DNA from: Scilla litardierei | Taxonomy: Eukaryota; Streptophyta; Magnoliopsida; Asparagales; Asparagaceae | Length of the DNA: 64,000 nucleotides | NCBI GenBank assembly: GCA_030789695.1 | Contig: CM061132.1 | Coordinates: 33,380,418-33,444,417, forward strand | Direction of reading: 5' to 3' | In this document: positions 1 to 10,934 of the stretch, one piece after another | Position numbering within the stretch: position 1 is the stretch's first letter | Layout of the letters: each line of letters begins with the position of its first letter | Program-made: the position numbers and the translations under genes | Notes under the pieces: model-generated | Seen by the model: only the letters and a program-made list of their open reading frames with translations | Database searches by the model: none | What the model was told of the DNA's origin: nothing

Positions 1-55
1 TGAAGGTGTCATAGTTGGAAGGTGGACGCACGGTCTTGTTGTCGTTGGCAGCCAT
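1..55 (-). CDS. Element F: N-terminus of a copia Gag polyprotein (partial)
   Basis: On the minus strand an ATG at 55-53 opens a frame beginning MAANDNKTVRPPSNYDTF that runs off the window. It lies directly downstream (in minus sense) of a primer binding site and an LTR, which is where the Gag start of a Ty1/copia element belongs. Gag would form the cytoplasmic virus-like particle. Only 18 codons are visible, so the lineage is not resolved; the R-P-P stretch followed by an aromatic residue resembles the start of many plant copia Gags. No break is seen in the part that is present. Confidence 0.6.
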   Translation of the reverse strand, partial: MAANDNKTVRPPSNYDTF

Positions 56-60
56 AGCTA

Positions 61-80
61 AGAACCTGGCTCTGATACCA
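61..80 (-). other. Element F primer binding site (initiator tRNA-Met)
   Basis: Read on the minus strand this is TGGTATCAGAGCCAGGTTCT, complementary to the 3' end of plant initiator tRNA-Met. It starts 2 bp from the LTR edge at 83. It fixes the orientation of element F (minus) and shows that the LTR at 83-1953 is its 5' LTR. Confidence 0.92.
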
Positions 81-82
81 AA

Positions 83-1953
83 TGAAATGCCCTACAAGCT
101 ACTGCACAAGTACTAGAGGGGGGGTGAATAGTACTTTAAAAATAACAAGGAGTATAATTCCTAATTATAATGCAAACAACTACCAAATCAATTTGCGGAA
201 GCTTAAATTGAATGACAACAACAAAATTAACAATGCTAACAAGAGATGTTACTGGGTTCGGATCCACCCAAGTCTCCCCGACTTGTTCCCGGTGATCATA
301 CGTCCCAACCACCCGGATCCCCTCCGGATACTTGAGTTAGAAACCCTAACTCAAGATTTCCACTATGAAATACTTGTGAAAATCCTCCACAAGTCAAATC
401 ATACAAAATGTAATTTGTGACTCCCACAACCCGGGATCACAACCACACTCTCACAACCGAGAGTGAAACTTACAAATCAAATATGAAATGAAATAAGAAA
501 ACTTCTTACCGAACAAAATACCTATGCCTTGAGTATTGCTTACGAATTAGGGCAAGGATGATTTTGAGGAAGAAGTGGCACCAAACCCTATCTCCAAGAT
601 GTAGATCAGCGATGGAGAGCTTTGGGGATGTTGGTGACCTAGAATCAAGCACTTGGCTTGGAAGGCTTCACACTCAATGAATCTCTCTTTGGAAGTAAGA
701 GTGAGGAGAGATTATTGAATGGAATGAATGAGCTTTGAATGAGCTTGGAATGAATTCTCTTGATCTCTAAACTTGCAATAATATCAGCCTTGGCAGCAAT
801 GAATGCAGCCCATCAAGTATATATAGGATAGAGGAGAGAGAGAGAGAAAAACGTTTCAATTAAAGCTCCAACGGCTCTTTTCTGAACCCAACTAGTCGGT
901 CAAAGAACAACCACCGACCGACTAGTTCATCAACTAGTCGGTCGGTCAATTAACGTAAACCGACTAATGGGTAAACTGAGAAAAGATCAAAGTACAGACT
1001 AAGGAACTAGTCGGTCCAAGAAGAGTAGCTGACCGACTAGTTTTACAACTAGTCGGTCGGTTACTCAACTGAGACCGACTAACAGATAAAACTGAAGTCT
1101 GAGAAGAATTAGACTTAGTCGGTCCAAGAACAAATGTTGACCGACTAATTCACCAACTAGTCGGTCACCAAATGAACATAGACCGACTAACAATAAACAG
1201 TAAGTATGGTGAAAAATTTGGCATGTACAATAAACTAAACTAGTCGGTCTAAGAAGGAAAGTTGACCGACTAGTTCATCAACTAGTCGGTCGATCAATGA
1301 GCACAGACCGACTAATGATAAACAGTAGCTCAAGCTCAAATGTGCATGTACATGGAAAGCTCAACTAGTCGGTCACAGAAGCATCACTGACCGACTAGTT
1401 CACAAACTAGTCGGTCGGTGATTCAACTTAGACCGACTAACTGTAAACAGTAAAGAGCTATGAATTAACTGAGAAGAACTAGTCGGTCCAAGAAGCTTGG
1501 CTGACCGACTAGATCACCATCTAGTCGGTCAGTTCTTCTTGAACCAACTAACATGCACAAGAAGTCGCGAATCGAAGCGCGAAGCTTCGGGAAGGATTGT
1601 ATGGACTTCTACTAAGATCCTAGAGCTAAGATATGAGCATTATGAAGATTTGAAACGTAAGACCTACTCAAGGCTTAACATTCTACGAAAGAAGCTAAAG
1701 ACTATAAATAAAACTTGACGATACCGTCTTCAATAGCTTCAATCGTATCTTCATGACTTCTACATTGGTCCATAAGCTTCAACGAAGCTTTAGGCATACG
1801 ATCACGTGCTTTGAGAAGTCTTGAAACGTCGTAATTGATATTCATGTGAATTTGGCGACGATCTCCATAACTGCGCTCACAAAGTGTTAGTTCATATTAT
1901 ATTTATGTTTGTTCATCATCCAAAACCAAATCCGGGGAGTCCAATATCCAACA
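83..1953 (-). repeat. Element F 5' LTR (copia, 1.87 kb)
   Basis: The LTR begins at 83 next to the primer site (TGAAATG) and ends at 1953 in ATCCAACA. It is homologous along its length to the solo LTR at 3713-5444, including the AGAGGGGGGGTGAATAGTAC block near the inner edge. A GA-rich run lies at 832-846. The middle (892-1535) is a six-unit array of inverted GACCGACTAG/CTAGTCGGTC motifs, listed separately. The element inserted into the env-like region of Athila A; the flank after the LTR begins ccgcg, but the other target-site copy is outside the window. Confidence 0.85.
892..1535. repeat. Six-unit array of inverted DRE-core motifs in the F LTR
   Basis: Units start with (C/T)TAGTCGGTC at 892, 1007, 1115, 1240, 1365 and 1479, a period of 108-125 bp. 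A typical unit holds CTAGTCGGTC, then GACCGACTAG, an 8-bp gap, CTAGTCGGTC again, and ends with GACCGACTAA. By eye there are 27 copies of ACCGAC or its complement GTCGGT, the core of the DRE/CRT box (RCCGAC) bound by DREB/CBF factors in plants. Position within the LTR suggests U3 promoter sequence. Regulation by DREB/CBF is an inference. Confidence 0.85.
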
Positions 1954-3688
1954 CCGCGCTCGATGCCTAGCAGTTTTGGCATCACATCACTAGTCTGCGA
2001 GGATATCTCCCTAGTAGGGCGAAATCCTCTTGTATCGTCCACCCCTGTCTCCACTACGCCTAGCACCACCTCGCCACGACACTCTTTTCCCGGCCAGAGG
2101 TCGAGACACTCTCCCTACCTGAGCTTTCCCATCTTATGGGGATGACTCGACTTCTGTGCTTCCACCCCGATGGTACCCTCCACCCCTTCCTACTCTCTGA
2201 CGCAATGCATTGGCTATGTCACCGCCTCCTTCAAACCGCCCATGCCGCCACCGATATCTGCTGCGGCAGATTTTTCACCATTTTCGCCACCGATACCTGC
2301 ACGTCTAGTGATTCCCACAGGGACTACATGCCTAACGTTGGATGTGCTCACCCGCATGTCCATCATCAGGCCGCACGGTGAGCGTCACTGAAGTTACCTT
2401 CTAGGCATGCACCGCGAGCAGCACCTCTACCTGCCATGTCCCGACCTCACCCATGTCGCACCAGTCATGCTTGACTGGCTCACTCCCCGCATTTTTCCTA
2501 TCCTTTCCATCCACATCCTCGAGCCACCCGGAGCAACAATCGCCGACGACATCACCGACTGGGTGCTCAGTTATGATGAGGATGAGCCTGACATTGCTGC
2601 CCTCGTGGCAGCCCAGCCTACACATCCACCCCCACATGGAGAACTTCTATTCCCACTTTTGTCAGTGCTCCCATCTCTACCCCCACAGTAGAGACCCCGG
2701 GGACTGTCCACACCTTTACCCCAGAGGTCACTACATATGTCTCTATCGTGCCCAGACCTGAGGGCACGATTGACTCTGCTACTCCTGATTTCACTTCTTC
2801 CACCCCTCGGAGCCAGCCAGTTCATTCGCTCCAGAGCTTACCTATTCACATGTCGCTACCAGCACACTTCCTGCACCTGTGGACCTCCTTACTTCCCTTC
2901 CTACCACTATAGGGTCCACAGTCATATTTTCTGGCACCACTTCTGCATCAGCATCAGCAGTTTTCTCTGAGAGTGTCGTGGTGTCTGTCACCACTTTTGT
3001 TGCCACGCCGTTTCCTATTTTTGATGCTGCTGCTGCTTCTGTCTCTGCACCCGATCTCAGATCCATTCTACTCATATCATCTTCCTCCGAGATCCCTGCT
3101 AGGCCACCCTCCCCTGACTTTCAGTTCAGACCCGGGTATCAATCTCCCGTGGGCACCCTACGAGGGTGGTTTCTAGTAGTTCATGCCCACCCTGTAGCTC
3201 CTGCACCATGGACGCATGTCTTTCTGCGATGGAGATCGAGCCTGAGGCATGCCTTTGACACCCTTGCGACCTTGCTCTCCTCTTTTCAGCAGTCCATGGA
3301 GCGGGACCTCACCGCCATTCTTGATATCCTTAGGCATCAGCGTTCACCCACTGTCATACTTGCACTAGCCCCTCCTCCCAAGCCAGACCATGTCCCTTTT
3401 GTCCCTCCTGCACCACTCACTGTGCCCCACTCTCAGGCTTCTGTAGTGCCAGTCACTTCTTCTGTTGAGTCGGCTACGCTGTAGTTGGAGACCTCTGTTG
3501 TCGACACACACATTCTCACACCTGTCGACACTCCAGCTGTTACACTATCTTCTCAGCCTGTTGTCTATTTTATTGTCTCACCGACCGACACACCTGTCAA
3601 GCCTTCACATTCTATACCCGATGTTCCTATCTTTGGTCCCAAGCAGTCGGACCCATCATCATCCACTCAGGGTGATGCCGATGCTTGA
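1954..3688 (+). pseudogene. Element A: decayed Athila env-like (ORF1) region
   Basis: This is the remnant of the Athila-specific ORF downstream of pol, often called env-like; its biochemical role is unknown. The match rests on comparison with the better copy in element C. A block near 2330-2390 reads LDVLTRMSIIRPHGERH, paralleling FIDVMARMKMLRPHGRQH in C. It is followed by an S/T/P-rich tail (open at 2879-3484) containing SESVVVSVTT, like FFESVVTSV in C. The tail ends at a stop at 3686-3688 after DPSSSTQGDADA, similar to DPSSPPPEGGASA in B. The conserved core seen in C is missing, and frames change several times. The left side is truncated by insertion of F. Confidence 0.65.
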
Positions 3689-3712
3689 TCTTTACACTAC
3701 TTTTGCTCCTAT

Positions 3713-5444
3713 TGTTGTGCCCTGTGGTAGCTACTGCACACGTACTAGAGGGGGGGTGAATAGTACTTAAAATAATCAAGACAGTTATTCCTAATTATTG
3801 TGCAAGAAACAAACGACAATGCGGAATTAAACAACTATCAACAAGAATTAAAACATACGCAAACAAACAATATTACTGGGTTCGGATCCACCCAAGTCTC
3901 CCCGACTTGTTCCCGATGATCCTACGTCCCAACCACCCGGATCCCCTCCGGATACTTGAGTTAGCAACCCTAACTCAAGATTTCTACTATGAAGTACTTG
4001 TGAACAACCTTCACAAGTCAAATCATACACAAAGTAATTTGTGACTCCCACAACCCGGGATCACAACCACACTCTCACAACCGAGAGTGAAACTTACAAT
4101 TCAAATATGAAATGAAATAAACTCTTACCTTACAAAATCCTATGCCTTGAGTATACTTACCAAATTAGGGCAATGATGGATTTTGAGGAAGAGGGTGTCA
4201 CCAAACCCTAGCTTCAAGAAGATGACCAGCAATGAAAGCCTAGGGTGGAGTATGGTGACTAGAATCAAGCTCTTGGCTTGAGAAGCTCACAATGGAGAGA
4301 ATCTCTCTTGAGGAAGATGGCTCAAAGAGTGAAGGGAGAGATTCTTGTGAGGGAGAGAGAGCTTTGAATTAGCTTGGGAGAGCTCTTCTCTTAGGTCTGA
4401 AATTGCTTGGAAATAGGACCTCTAACCCCTCTTCAAACGAATCAGGATTCTATTTAAAGGGGCAATAGAAATCGAGTTTGAAAGAATCCCAACGGCTCTA
4501 TTCTGAAGCAGACTAGTCGGTCAAAGAAGGATCACTGACCGACTAGTTCATCAACTAGTCGGTCGGTGATACAACGTAGACCGACTAACGGTAGAACAGC
4601 CAATAAGTCGAAGTACAGGCAAAGACAACTAGTCGGTCTAAGAAGACTTGCCGACCGACTAGTTTCACAACTAGTCGGTCGGTGAATGATCTTTGACCGA
4701 CTAACGTCGAAATAGAATAGGTAGACTTCAAGTTGACTTAGTCGGTTTAAGAACAAATGCTGACCGACTAGTTTCTCAACTAGTCGGTCGGTAAACGTTC
4801 TTTGACCGACTAACTCGAAACAGTAGCTCAGGCTGAAAATGACTGTACACACCTAGTCGGTCTGAGAAGGACTCCTGACCGACTAGATCGTCATCTAGTC
4901 GGTCGGTGACTCTTCTTTGACCAACTAACTGTAGTCATGGAAAGAGCTGAATATAGAGAAGGCAAACTAGTCGGTTCATGTAGAGTTGCCGACCGACTAG
5001 ATCATCATCTAGTCGGTTGGTGACTCTTCTTGAACCAACTAACATGCACAAGAAGCCGAGGGAAGAAGCGATAGGCTTCGGGAAAGTTTCTAATGGCTTC
5101 TATGATAATCCTAGCTCTAAGATATGAGCGAAATGACGATTATAAAGTAAGTCCTACTCAAGGCTTAACATTCTAATCTATGAAGCTAGAAGACTATAAA
5201 AATCAACCTTACGAGCCGTCTTCAAAGCTTCAATCTTCATTCCTCTTGACTTCAATATTGCTCCTTGAGCTTCAACGAAGCTCCAGGCACACGATCACGC
5301 GTATTGAGAAGTCTTGAGATGTCGCTTTTGTTGTACGTGGTATTTTGGCGACGATCTCCATAACTGCGCTCACAAATAAGTTAGTATCCATTATTTATGT
5401 TTGCTCATCATCCAAAACCAAATCCGGGGAACCATATCACAACA
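3713..5444 (-). mobile_element. Solo LTR J (copia, same family as F), TSD CCTAT
   Basis: A 1,732-bp LTR with perfect 7-bp terminal inverted repeats TGTTGTG...CACAACA, flanked by the direct repeat CCTAT (3708-3712 and 5445-5449). It is homologous to the F LTR throughout but has no primer site or internal region, so it is a solo LTR left by LTR-LTR recombination. Minus orientation is inherited from the F alignment. It sits just 3' of the end of the env-like ORF of element A. The intact TSD shows that no rearrangement followed. Confidence 0.93.
4513..5040. repeat. Five-unit array of inverted DRE-core motifs in solo LTR J
   Basis: Units start at 4513, 4629, 4737, 4853 and 4967 (period 108-116 bp), with the same layout as in F. 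By eye there are 22 copies of ACCGAC or GTCGGT. There is one unit fewer than in F. The last units have degraded their closing motif (gaccaacta). Confidence 0.85.
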
Positions 5445-5449
5445 CCTAT

Positions 5450-7229
5450 CACCTCTTATTCATTCTTGTGCCCATCTGTCTCTTCGGGGCCATGTCCTTG
5501 CATAGCTTGAGGGATGACCATTTTTGCACCGCCTGTATATTTTCCATCATTTTGCATTTGCATATATTCCACCTGCATCATGTCATCATTTGCATCATAT
5601 GCCTACCTGTTCACATTTTTGCATTTTAGGCATTAGGTCATGATTCTGCATATGCATTTCTTCTTTTATTTGCATAGTTTCTCTTTTATTTTCATTTTTT
5701 ATTTTCCTTTTATTTACCACCCGCCTTCCTTAGCCTCATTCTCCCTTCTTGCCAGCGTGTTCTCAGCAGTGAGGACACAGCTGCATTTAGCTTGGGGGAT
5801 GAGTGCATCGCTTTTATTTTCATTTTTTTTCCTTTTTCTTCCATTTTACACCTTTATATTTTTATTTTCCACCACCGTTTCATTTTTTAGCATCATATTT
5901 TCCATGTTTGGTATGCTTGCATGCATGCTTTTATTTTATTTTCTCCGCCTTACTTTTTCCCTTTTGCTAGATATATTCCGAATGATGATATCTCTCTTAG
6001 CTTTAGTAGCTATCACGATGCTTATTACTTTTGCCATGTTATTTAGAGTATCTCAGTGTCTTACTATTCATATGCTTGCATATATATTCTGTTGACGATC
6101 TCTCTATATAAATGCATGAAATGAATTAAAACTAAATGTATGCAGTAGTATTTAGTATGCCTATATTGGATATGCATCGAGGTTCACGCATCTTTAGAAT
6201 ATCTGAAGCACCTGCCTTGTTATCTTTTTCACTTCTTATTGTATGCCTGCTATTATTGTGTGCCTTACCGCATGACTTCATTATTCGTTGAAATGAATGA
6301 AAATATCCATGCTTGCTTATGAGTTTAGTTAGAGTATTATCTTATTGAACCATTGTGCACATCTTATGAGTGAACTGAGTGATTATATTATTTTCTTCTC
6401 CACATATATTATTATTCTTTACATGTCACTCGGGTTCACCCCCTTGCAGCTACTTATACCGCATCCCCTTCCCAAATATCCCAAAAGAAAAAGTTAGCTT
6501 CAAAAGGCCCCAAAAAGCCAAACAGGAGCCAAAAATATATGTATATCATATTGCTCCTACAAAAAGAAAAAAAGAGTTCAAAAGAAAAATAAAAATATTT
6601 CCTATATCTTATTACTTGGAGCTACACAATTACTTGGGAAAAATCCATAAAAATTCCTTTATTATTCCTTAGATGTGATGCCTCAAGCTAAGCTTGGGGG
6701 GTGAATCCATTTGATTATACGAGCGAGTACGCCATTAGAGTGGAGTTGTGCACATTTGGGGATATTTGATAATGCTCAGACTTTGCGAAATATATTAGCC
6801 ATGGAGATTTTTCATGATTTGAGATAAATATATGAACACCATGATCCTTATTCTATTCTCTGTTGCATGCTTGGTATGACCCTTATATGCTTCATTTATT
6901 TATATTGATTGAAAAGTGTGTCGCCAACATGTTTATACTAAACTCTATGAATTGCATGATGTTGATATGAATTGACTGCATGAATTTAGAGAATCCCTTC
7001 CTTTGTTCTTAAATGCTTGGAAGTAATATGTCTAGCTAAGATATGAAATTCTTATTAGCATGTGATCTATCTTTGAAGTATTGTGATATGTCGCTATGGC
7101 TTGAGATCTAACCGAATACTCTTGCACTCCCCTCCATCTTCCATTCTTTTTCTATTTTTTATTTTTATCGCCCGGTAAGCCCCGTATTCGTCTTCCTCGA
7201 GGATGAGTAAGAGGAAACTTGGGGGATTT
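5450..7229 (+). other. Element A 3' untranslated region with polypurine tract
   Basis: This is pyrimidine-rich, AT-rich sequence between the env-like ORF and the 3' LTR. It aligns in short blocks with the same interval of B (50292-52058) and with C in reverse. The polypurine tract GAAACTTGGGGGATTTT ends at 7229 against the LTR. Related AGCTTGGGGG-type motifs recur at about 5506, 5786 and 6683. An open frame at 5640-6095 encodes a Phe/Leu/Ser-rich hydrophobic peptide, which I attribute to base composition. No conserved gene is seen. Confidence 0.75.
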
Positions 7230-9091
7230 TGATGTGTCCATATTTTACATGTTTTTATCGCATCATTGTATGTCATATTCGCCTCCAAACTTTGTATTTT
7301 CATATATTATCGCGCTTCTAACGCCATATTCGAGTTTTGTATAGCTTATAGATTTTCTAGAGTTTTGGAGCTAATTAGAGCTTTTTTGGGACATGGACAC
7401 ATCCGACACGTTCGAGACGTTATTGGCGAGGCTCCATGAGAGTTCGCCGAGGAATGGAAGAAGATTAGAGGAGAGAAGGAGAAGAGAGTGAGAGATGGAA
7501 AAGTTCAGTTCAGTTTCCCAGGTGACTCGACCGAGTAGCATCAGCTACTCGGCCGAGCTGAAACGTAGAAATCACGTAGGAAACGGCATCACCCAACTCG
7601 ACCGAGCAGATAGCCGACTCGATCTGAGTCGCACCAAACAGATGAAGATTTTGAGCTTTTCTCCAAGCCACCCTAGCTCGACCGAGCAGCAAAACAACTC
7701 GACCGAGCAGCTCACCTACTCGACCCGAGTCGTCAAGAAACAGAGCAGCGTTTTGGAGGAAGTTTTGATCTACTGTAGCTCGACCGAGTATGGAGGGCTA
7801 CTCAACCGAGTAGCCTGTATCAGCCAGATGCAGAAGCAGCAGTAAGCGAAGTCTGAAGCCGACTCGATCGAGCAGGCTCTGCTACTCGGTCGAATAGCGC
7901 GACGCGACCAGCCTAGTTGGTGGGCTCAAGTGCCCAGATTTTCTGAGACTTTTTGGGATTTCTACCCTATGTATTTAAGCACGTTTTTAGCTCTATATTC
8001 ATAGGGCAACTTGGGAGAAACTTTTAGTTTAGTTTTAATTAGGTTTTGAGGGTTTGTGACGTCGCTATTTTTGTGAAGACAAAGCTTGGATTTTTATTGT
8101 TATTTCACACAAAATCTTATTTTCTTAATTCTCTTTGGATTGCTATTGCTTCACGCGTGTTGGTAACAATTCTCTAACTTTCTATTGATTTTGATGTTCT
8201 CTATTGCCAAAATGAATTCCATTGCATCTATTGAATCTTTTGTTATTATTTCTATGATGCATGAGTAGTTCCATCTAGGGCTAATGGATTAGCCTATGGA
8301 TTTTAGGATTTAGATGCAAAGTTAGGATTTTTAGGTTGCGTTGGTATAAAAGGGACGTATTTTGGTTGATCTTGCAAAGTTTGTAGGAGAACTCGTACTG
8401 AGATCGTGTCCACGGTCGGTGAGATCGGTTGGCTTAAGGAGTATCAAGTAGGCTTAATTAAGAAGTTAGTGGATTCAGTTAGGACCCGTGACCATGCCCG
8501 GCTCGTGTCTTGATGGAATCCACCGACGAACTATATTACTAATTGACGGCTACCGCCATTGCGTCAATGAGAGCCACCAAAATACATCGAAGCTCTAACC
8601 CACGAGAGTAGCGTGAGCTGAGATCATTCCGTCCACGAGAGTGGTATGAAAATTGTTGATTCTTAATGCACGTATCGTATGCACCTGTCGCGAGAGCAGG
8701 GTTAATGCGATACGTTAGATTCATGGTGCTTAGAACTATGAATTCCACATCTTGGATGCGACAATCCCTATAAAACCAATGCAATGTAAGAGTCTTAACC
8801 AAGAATTGACATCCGACGATCCTAGTGGTGAGTCCTAAAGCCCTAGTCTTTATTAATTGTTCACAATCCTAAACAAACAATCTCTTGAAACCGACTGCTA
8901 CCGAAATTCTGAGATTTAAAAATAGCCCAAGACAATACCATCTCTACCTTCCCTGTGGGATCGATATCTTTTATACTATTACTTGACACCGTACACTTGC
9001 ATAAAGTGCCATGAATTCTCATTTGGGATACGTCTATTACTTGGCGTTCGTGTCATTGCTAGGTGGCTTCTAGGTGTTAGTTTCGAGAGCA
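7230..9091 (+). repeat. Element A 3' LTR (Athila, 1.86 kb)
   Basis: Starts TGATGTGTCCATATTTTAC right after the polypurine tract and ends ...TTTCGAGAGCA at 9091. It is clearly related to the B LTRs (same start, same CACGAGAGTGGTA block, same TACCGCCATTGCGTCAA block) but is a separate copy. It carries a palindrome array at 7523-7898. The following sequence is the gag of Tat element I, so A inserted into I; the right flank begins ttagg. Confidence 0.88.
7523..7898. repeat. Array of CTCGACCGAG/CTCGGTCGAG palindromic motifs in the A LTR
   Basis: About a dozen variants of ACTCGACCGAGTAG and its inverse lie within 376 bp, e.g. at 7524, 7545, 7599, 7677, 7696 and 7781. Each is a near-palindrome centred on a CpG-containing core. 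Motifs often occur in facing pairs 6-10 bp apart. Confidence 0.8.
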
Positions 9092-9828
9092 TTAGGGGGG
9101 GTCACACAGGCGACCTATGAGGGCACGCAGGCAATCTTTAGGGGTCGATATAGCCGCCTCGATCGCATCCCCAATCATTGGAGCCGCTGGATGAGCCACA
9201 TCGGTGCTCAGTGGCATCCCTCCCTGCCTTGAGGGAGTCCTACTACGATCGCGGCTTCGTCGTCGATGATCATCATGCCTAGGAGATTGGCGGGTCGACC
9301 TGTGGATGCCCCCTCTGAGCGGCAGGCTATGTGGGTGCCATCGATTTAGGGTTGACGCCTATGGGATCCTACGGCTCTCCTCCCGGAGCCTTTCTCACGT
9401 GGCGATGATGAATCGCAGCTGTCGACGTGCGATTTCTTAATCTACCTGTTTTGTTATGCGACGGCCTCTGCCTCTTCATCAAGCTGCCTTAGTTAAACAG
9501 TTGCTTCTTCCTCGAGGCGCCTCTGATGAGCGACCTCCATCTCCGCATCGAGATGTCTTTGTTGGGCTGCTATCTCTTCGTTGAGCCCCTTCTACCGGGC
9601 GGCTGCTTCTTCTTCGATCTGGCGATGAAGGCTGTGCCTCACGTTCTAGGGTTTAGGGGGGACGGTGGATGTCCCGGCCCCACCCGTACCCCAATCATTC
9701 ATCATCTTTGTAAAGGCTTCAAAGCCTTAGTGGATAGCACGGGCCGAGGCATGGATAGCTTTCACCGTCCCCTCAAGGGGTACATGTGTCGGGGGAGTCC
9801 TTTCGAGTGGACGTGGCTCGTCCTCCAT
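9092..9828 (-). pseudogene. Element I: N-terminal coiled-coil part of a Tat-lineage gag
   Basis: Minus-strand reading from an ATG at 9828-9826 gives MEDEPRPLERTPPTHVP, then GFEAFTKMMNDWGTGGAG, then a charged segment with QRRLEEEAT and LRQLDEEAEAVA, followed by SSSPREKGSGREP. Long charged helices ahead of the gag domain are typical of plant Tat-type Ty3/gypsy elements. Several stops interrupt the frame. The gag core, protease and pol are absent because Athila A inserted at 9091/9092 and the rest lies outside the window. The element is inactive as seen. Confidence 0.65.
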
Positions 9829-9894
9829 GGGATGTTTGCCACAGTTAGGACTGGGATTGAAGTGTATGGGATTAGGTATGGGTGTGACCTTAAG

Positions 9895-9912
9895 TTCCCA
9901 CAGACGGCTCCA
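9895..9912 (-). other. Element I primer binding site
   Basis: The minus strand reads TGGAGCCGTCTGTGGGAA, one base off TGGCGCCGTCTGTGGGAA, the primer site recurrent in plant Tat/Retand-type gypsy elements. It lies 2 bp from the LTR edge at 9915 and orients element I as minus. Confidence 0.75.
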
Positions 9913-9914
9913 AT

Positions 9915-10884
9915 TGTTGCAGGATAAATCATCTTACAATGAATTTATATTGAGGTGGGGAATCAAGGGCACGATGATTACAAGTGTAGGGTTGATGATG
10001 CGGCTTAATCACGATTTGAGGACGATTTGTAGATGGGAATCTCAAGGTCGCCCGTCAACCAGAGCAGGTCACCTTTCGATCGCCGGTCAGCAGAGGCAAG
10101 CTACCTGCAAAGAGAAAAACTCGTCAGAAAGGAAAAGCTGGCTGCCAACCCATAGCCTCTCCGATGCTTAAGTCAGCGGGTGACTATTGGGAGAATGTCG
10201 GATACGCTCAGCGATCTCAAAGGCAGATCGGCACTCGCGTGGAAAACTAGTGTGGAACGTGCGAATATATGGAGGATATACGACCTTGAATATAAGTAGA
10301 TGTGTTAGGATTTCTTACCGATTAGCCAGCCTCCTTCTCGTTAGAGGAGTGTGGGTATTTATAGGCTGTTGGAGTCGGTTGCTTTAGCTGAGCTGGCGGT
10401 GTCAGGGTGCCAGGGGTTCGGCCGATGATGTCAGGGCCGAACGTGTCAAGCACACTTTTGTCTGGCTGTCAGAGCCGTAAATGTCAGGCACACTTTTGTT
10501 AGGTTGTCTGGCAGCAAAACAGCCAGGGAAGGTTTTGGCAGGCTGTCAGGCGGTGAAGCGGCCAGGTGCGCTTTTGTCAGACTTTGTCTGCAGCGAAACT
10601 TGCAGTGATATTTGTGGCGGGTCACCTCCCTCCTTGGGCGAACTGCTTCGGGGTGGAGAGGTAGGCGAGTAGACTCTAGGGCAAGCTGCCTCTGGGGCAA
10701 GCTAGTGTAGAACATGTGCGATCTGCTGGAGGACTCTTCTCTTTGATTCGGTTGACGAGCTTGCCGCTCTGCTTAGGTGAGCTTCTCGTCAGAGCTTATT
10801 CTCATTAAGGAGATTCGGGGGCCGTTTACTTGGGCTTTGAACCTGTGGACCTAGATCGACTGGGCCGATCTTGAGGTTGTAACA
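9915..10884 (-). repeat. Element I 5' LTR (Tat-like gypsy, 970 bp)
   Basis: In element sense the LTR runs TGTTACAACC...CCTGCAACA, with imperfect inverted ends (TGTTACA/TGTTGCA). It is bounded by the primer site on one side and by element G leader sequence on the other; the right flank begins gtgtt. Between about 10440 and 10590 a module containing GTCAGGCACACTTTTGT is repeated imperfectly about three times. Small open frames in it are not conserved. Confidence 0.72.
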
Positions 10885-10934
10885 GTGTTGAATTCCATCA
10901 TTGATGTATGCTATAACCTCGCTCAGATACCAAT
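10885..10934 (-). other. Element G leader remnant with primer site
   Basis: Fifty bases remain of the internal region of element G. The minus strand of 10921-10933 reads TTGGTATCTGAGC, an initiator tRNA-Met primer site with one change, directly abutting the LTR at 10935. The rest of G was displaced by element I. Confidence 0.7.

Noticed and set aside
61..80. tRNA-Met-like sequence
   Set aside because: Only the complement of the tRNA 3' end is present next to an LTR; it is a primer binding site, and no cloverleaf surrounds it.
892..1535. Repeat-spacer pattern reminiscent of a CRISPR array
   Set aside because: Repeats are inverted and variable, spacing is irregular, and the array lies inside a plant copia LTR with a tRNA-Met primer site next to it.
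2136..2825. Several overlapping open frames on both strands
   Set aside because: They overlap in different frames within a decayed env-like region; only the segments matching the C protein were kept as evidence.
4532..4852. Minus-strand open frame of 106 codons across the J array
   Set aside because: The repeated DRVLVG-type peptide is a translation of the DNA repeat units; it is not conserved as a protein in F.
5640..6095. Hydrophobic 151-codon frame that looks like a membrane protein
   Set aside because: The region is extremely T/C-rich, so Phe, Leu and Ser are expected; the corresponding frames in B and C are not alignable as proteins although short DNA blocks are.
7495..7845. Plus-strand open frame of 116 codons over the A LTR
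   Set aside because: It reads through the palindrome array (STEQ, TRPSS repeats) and has no counterpart in the B LTRs.
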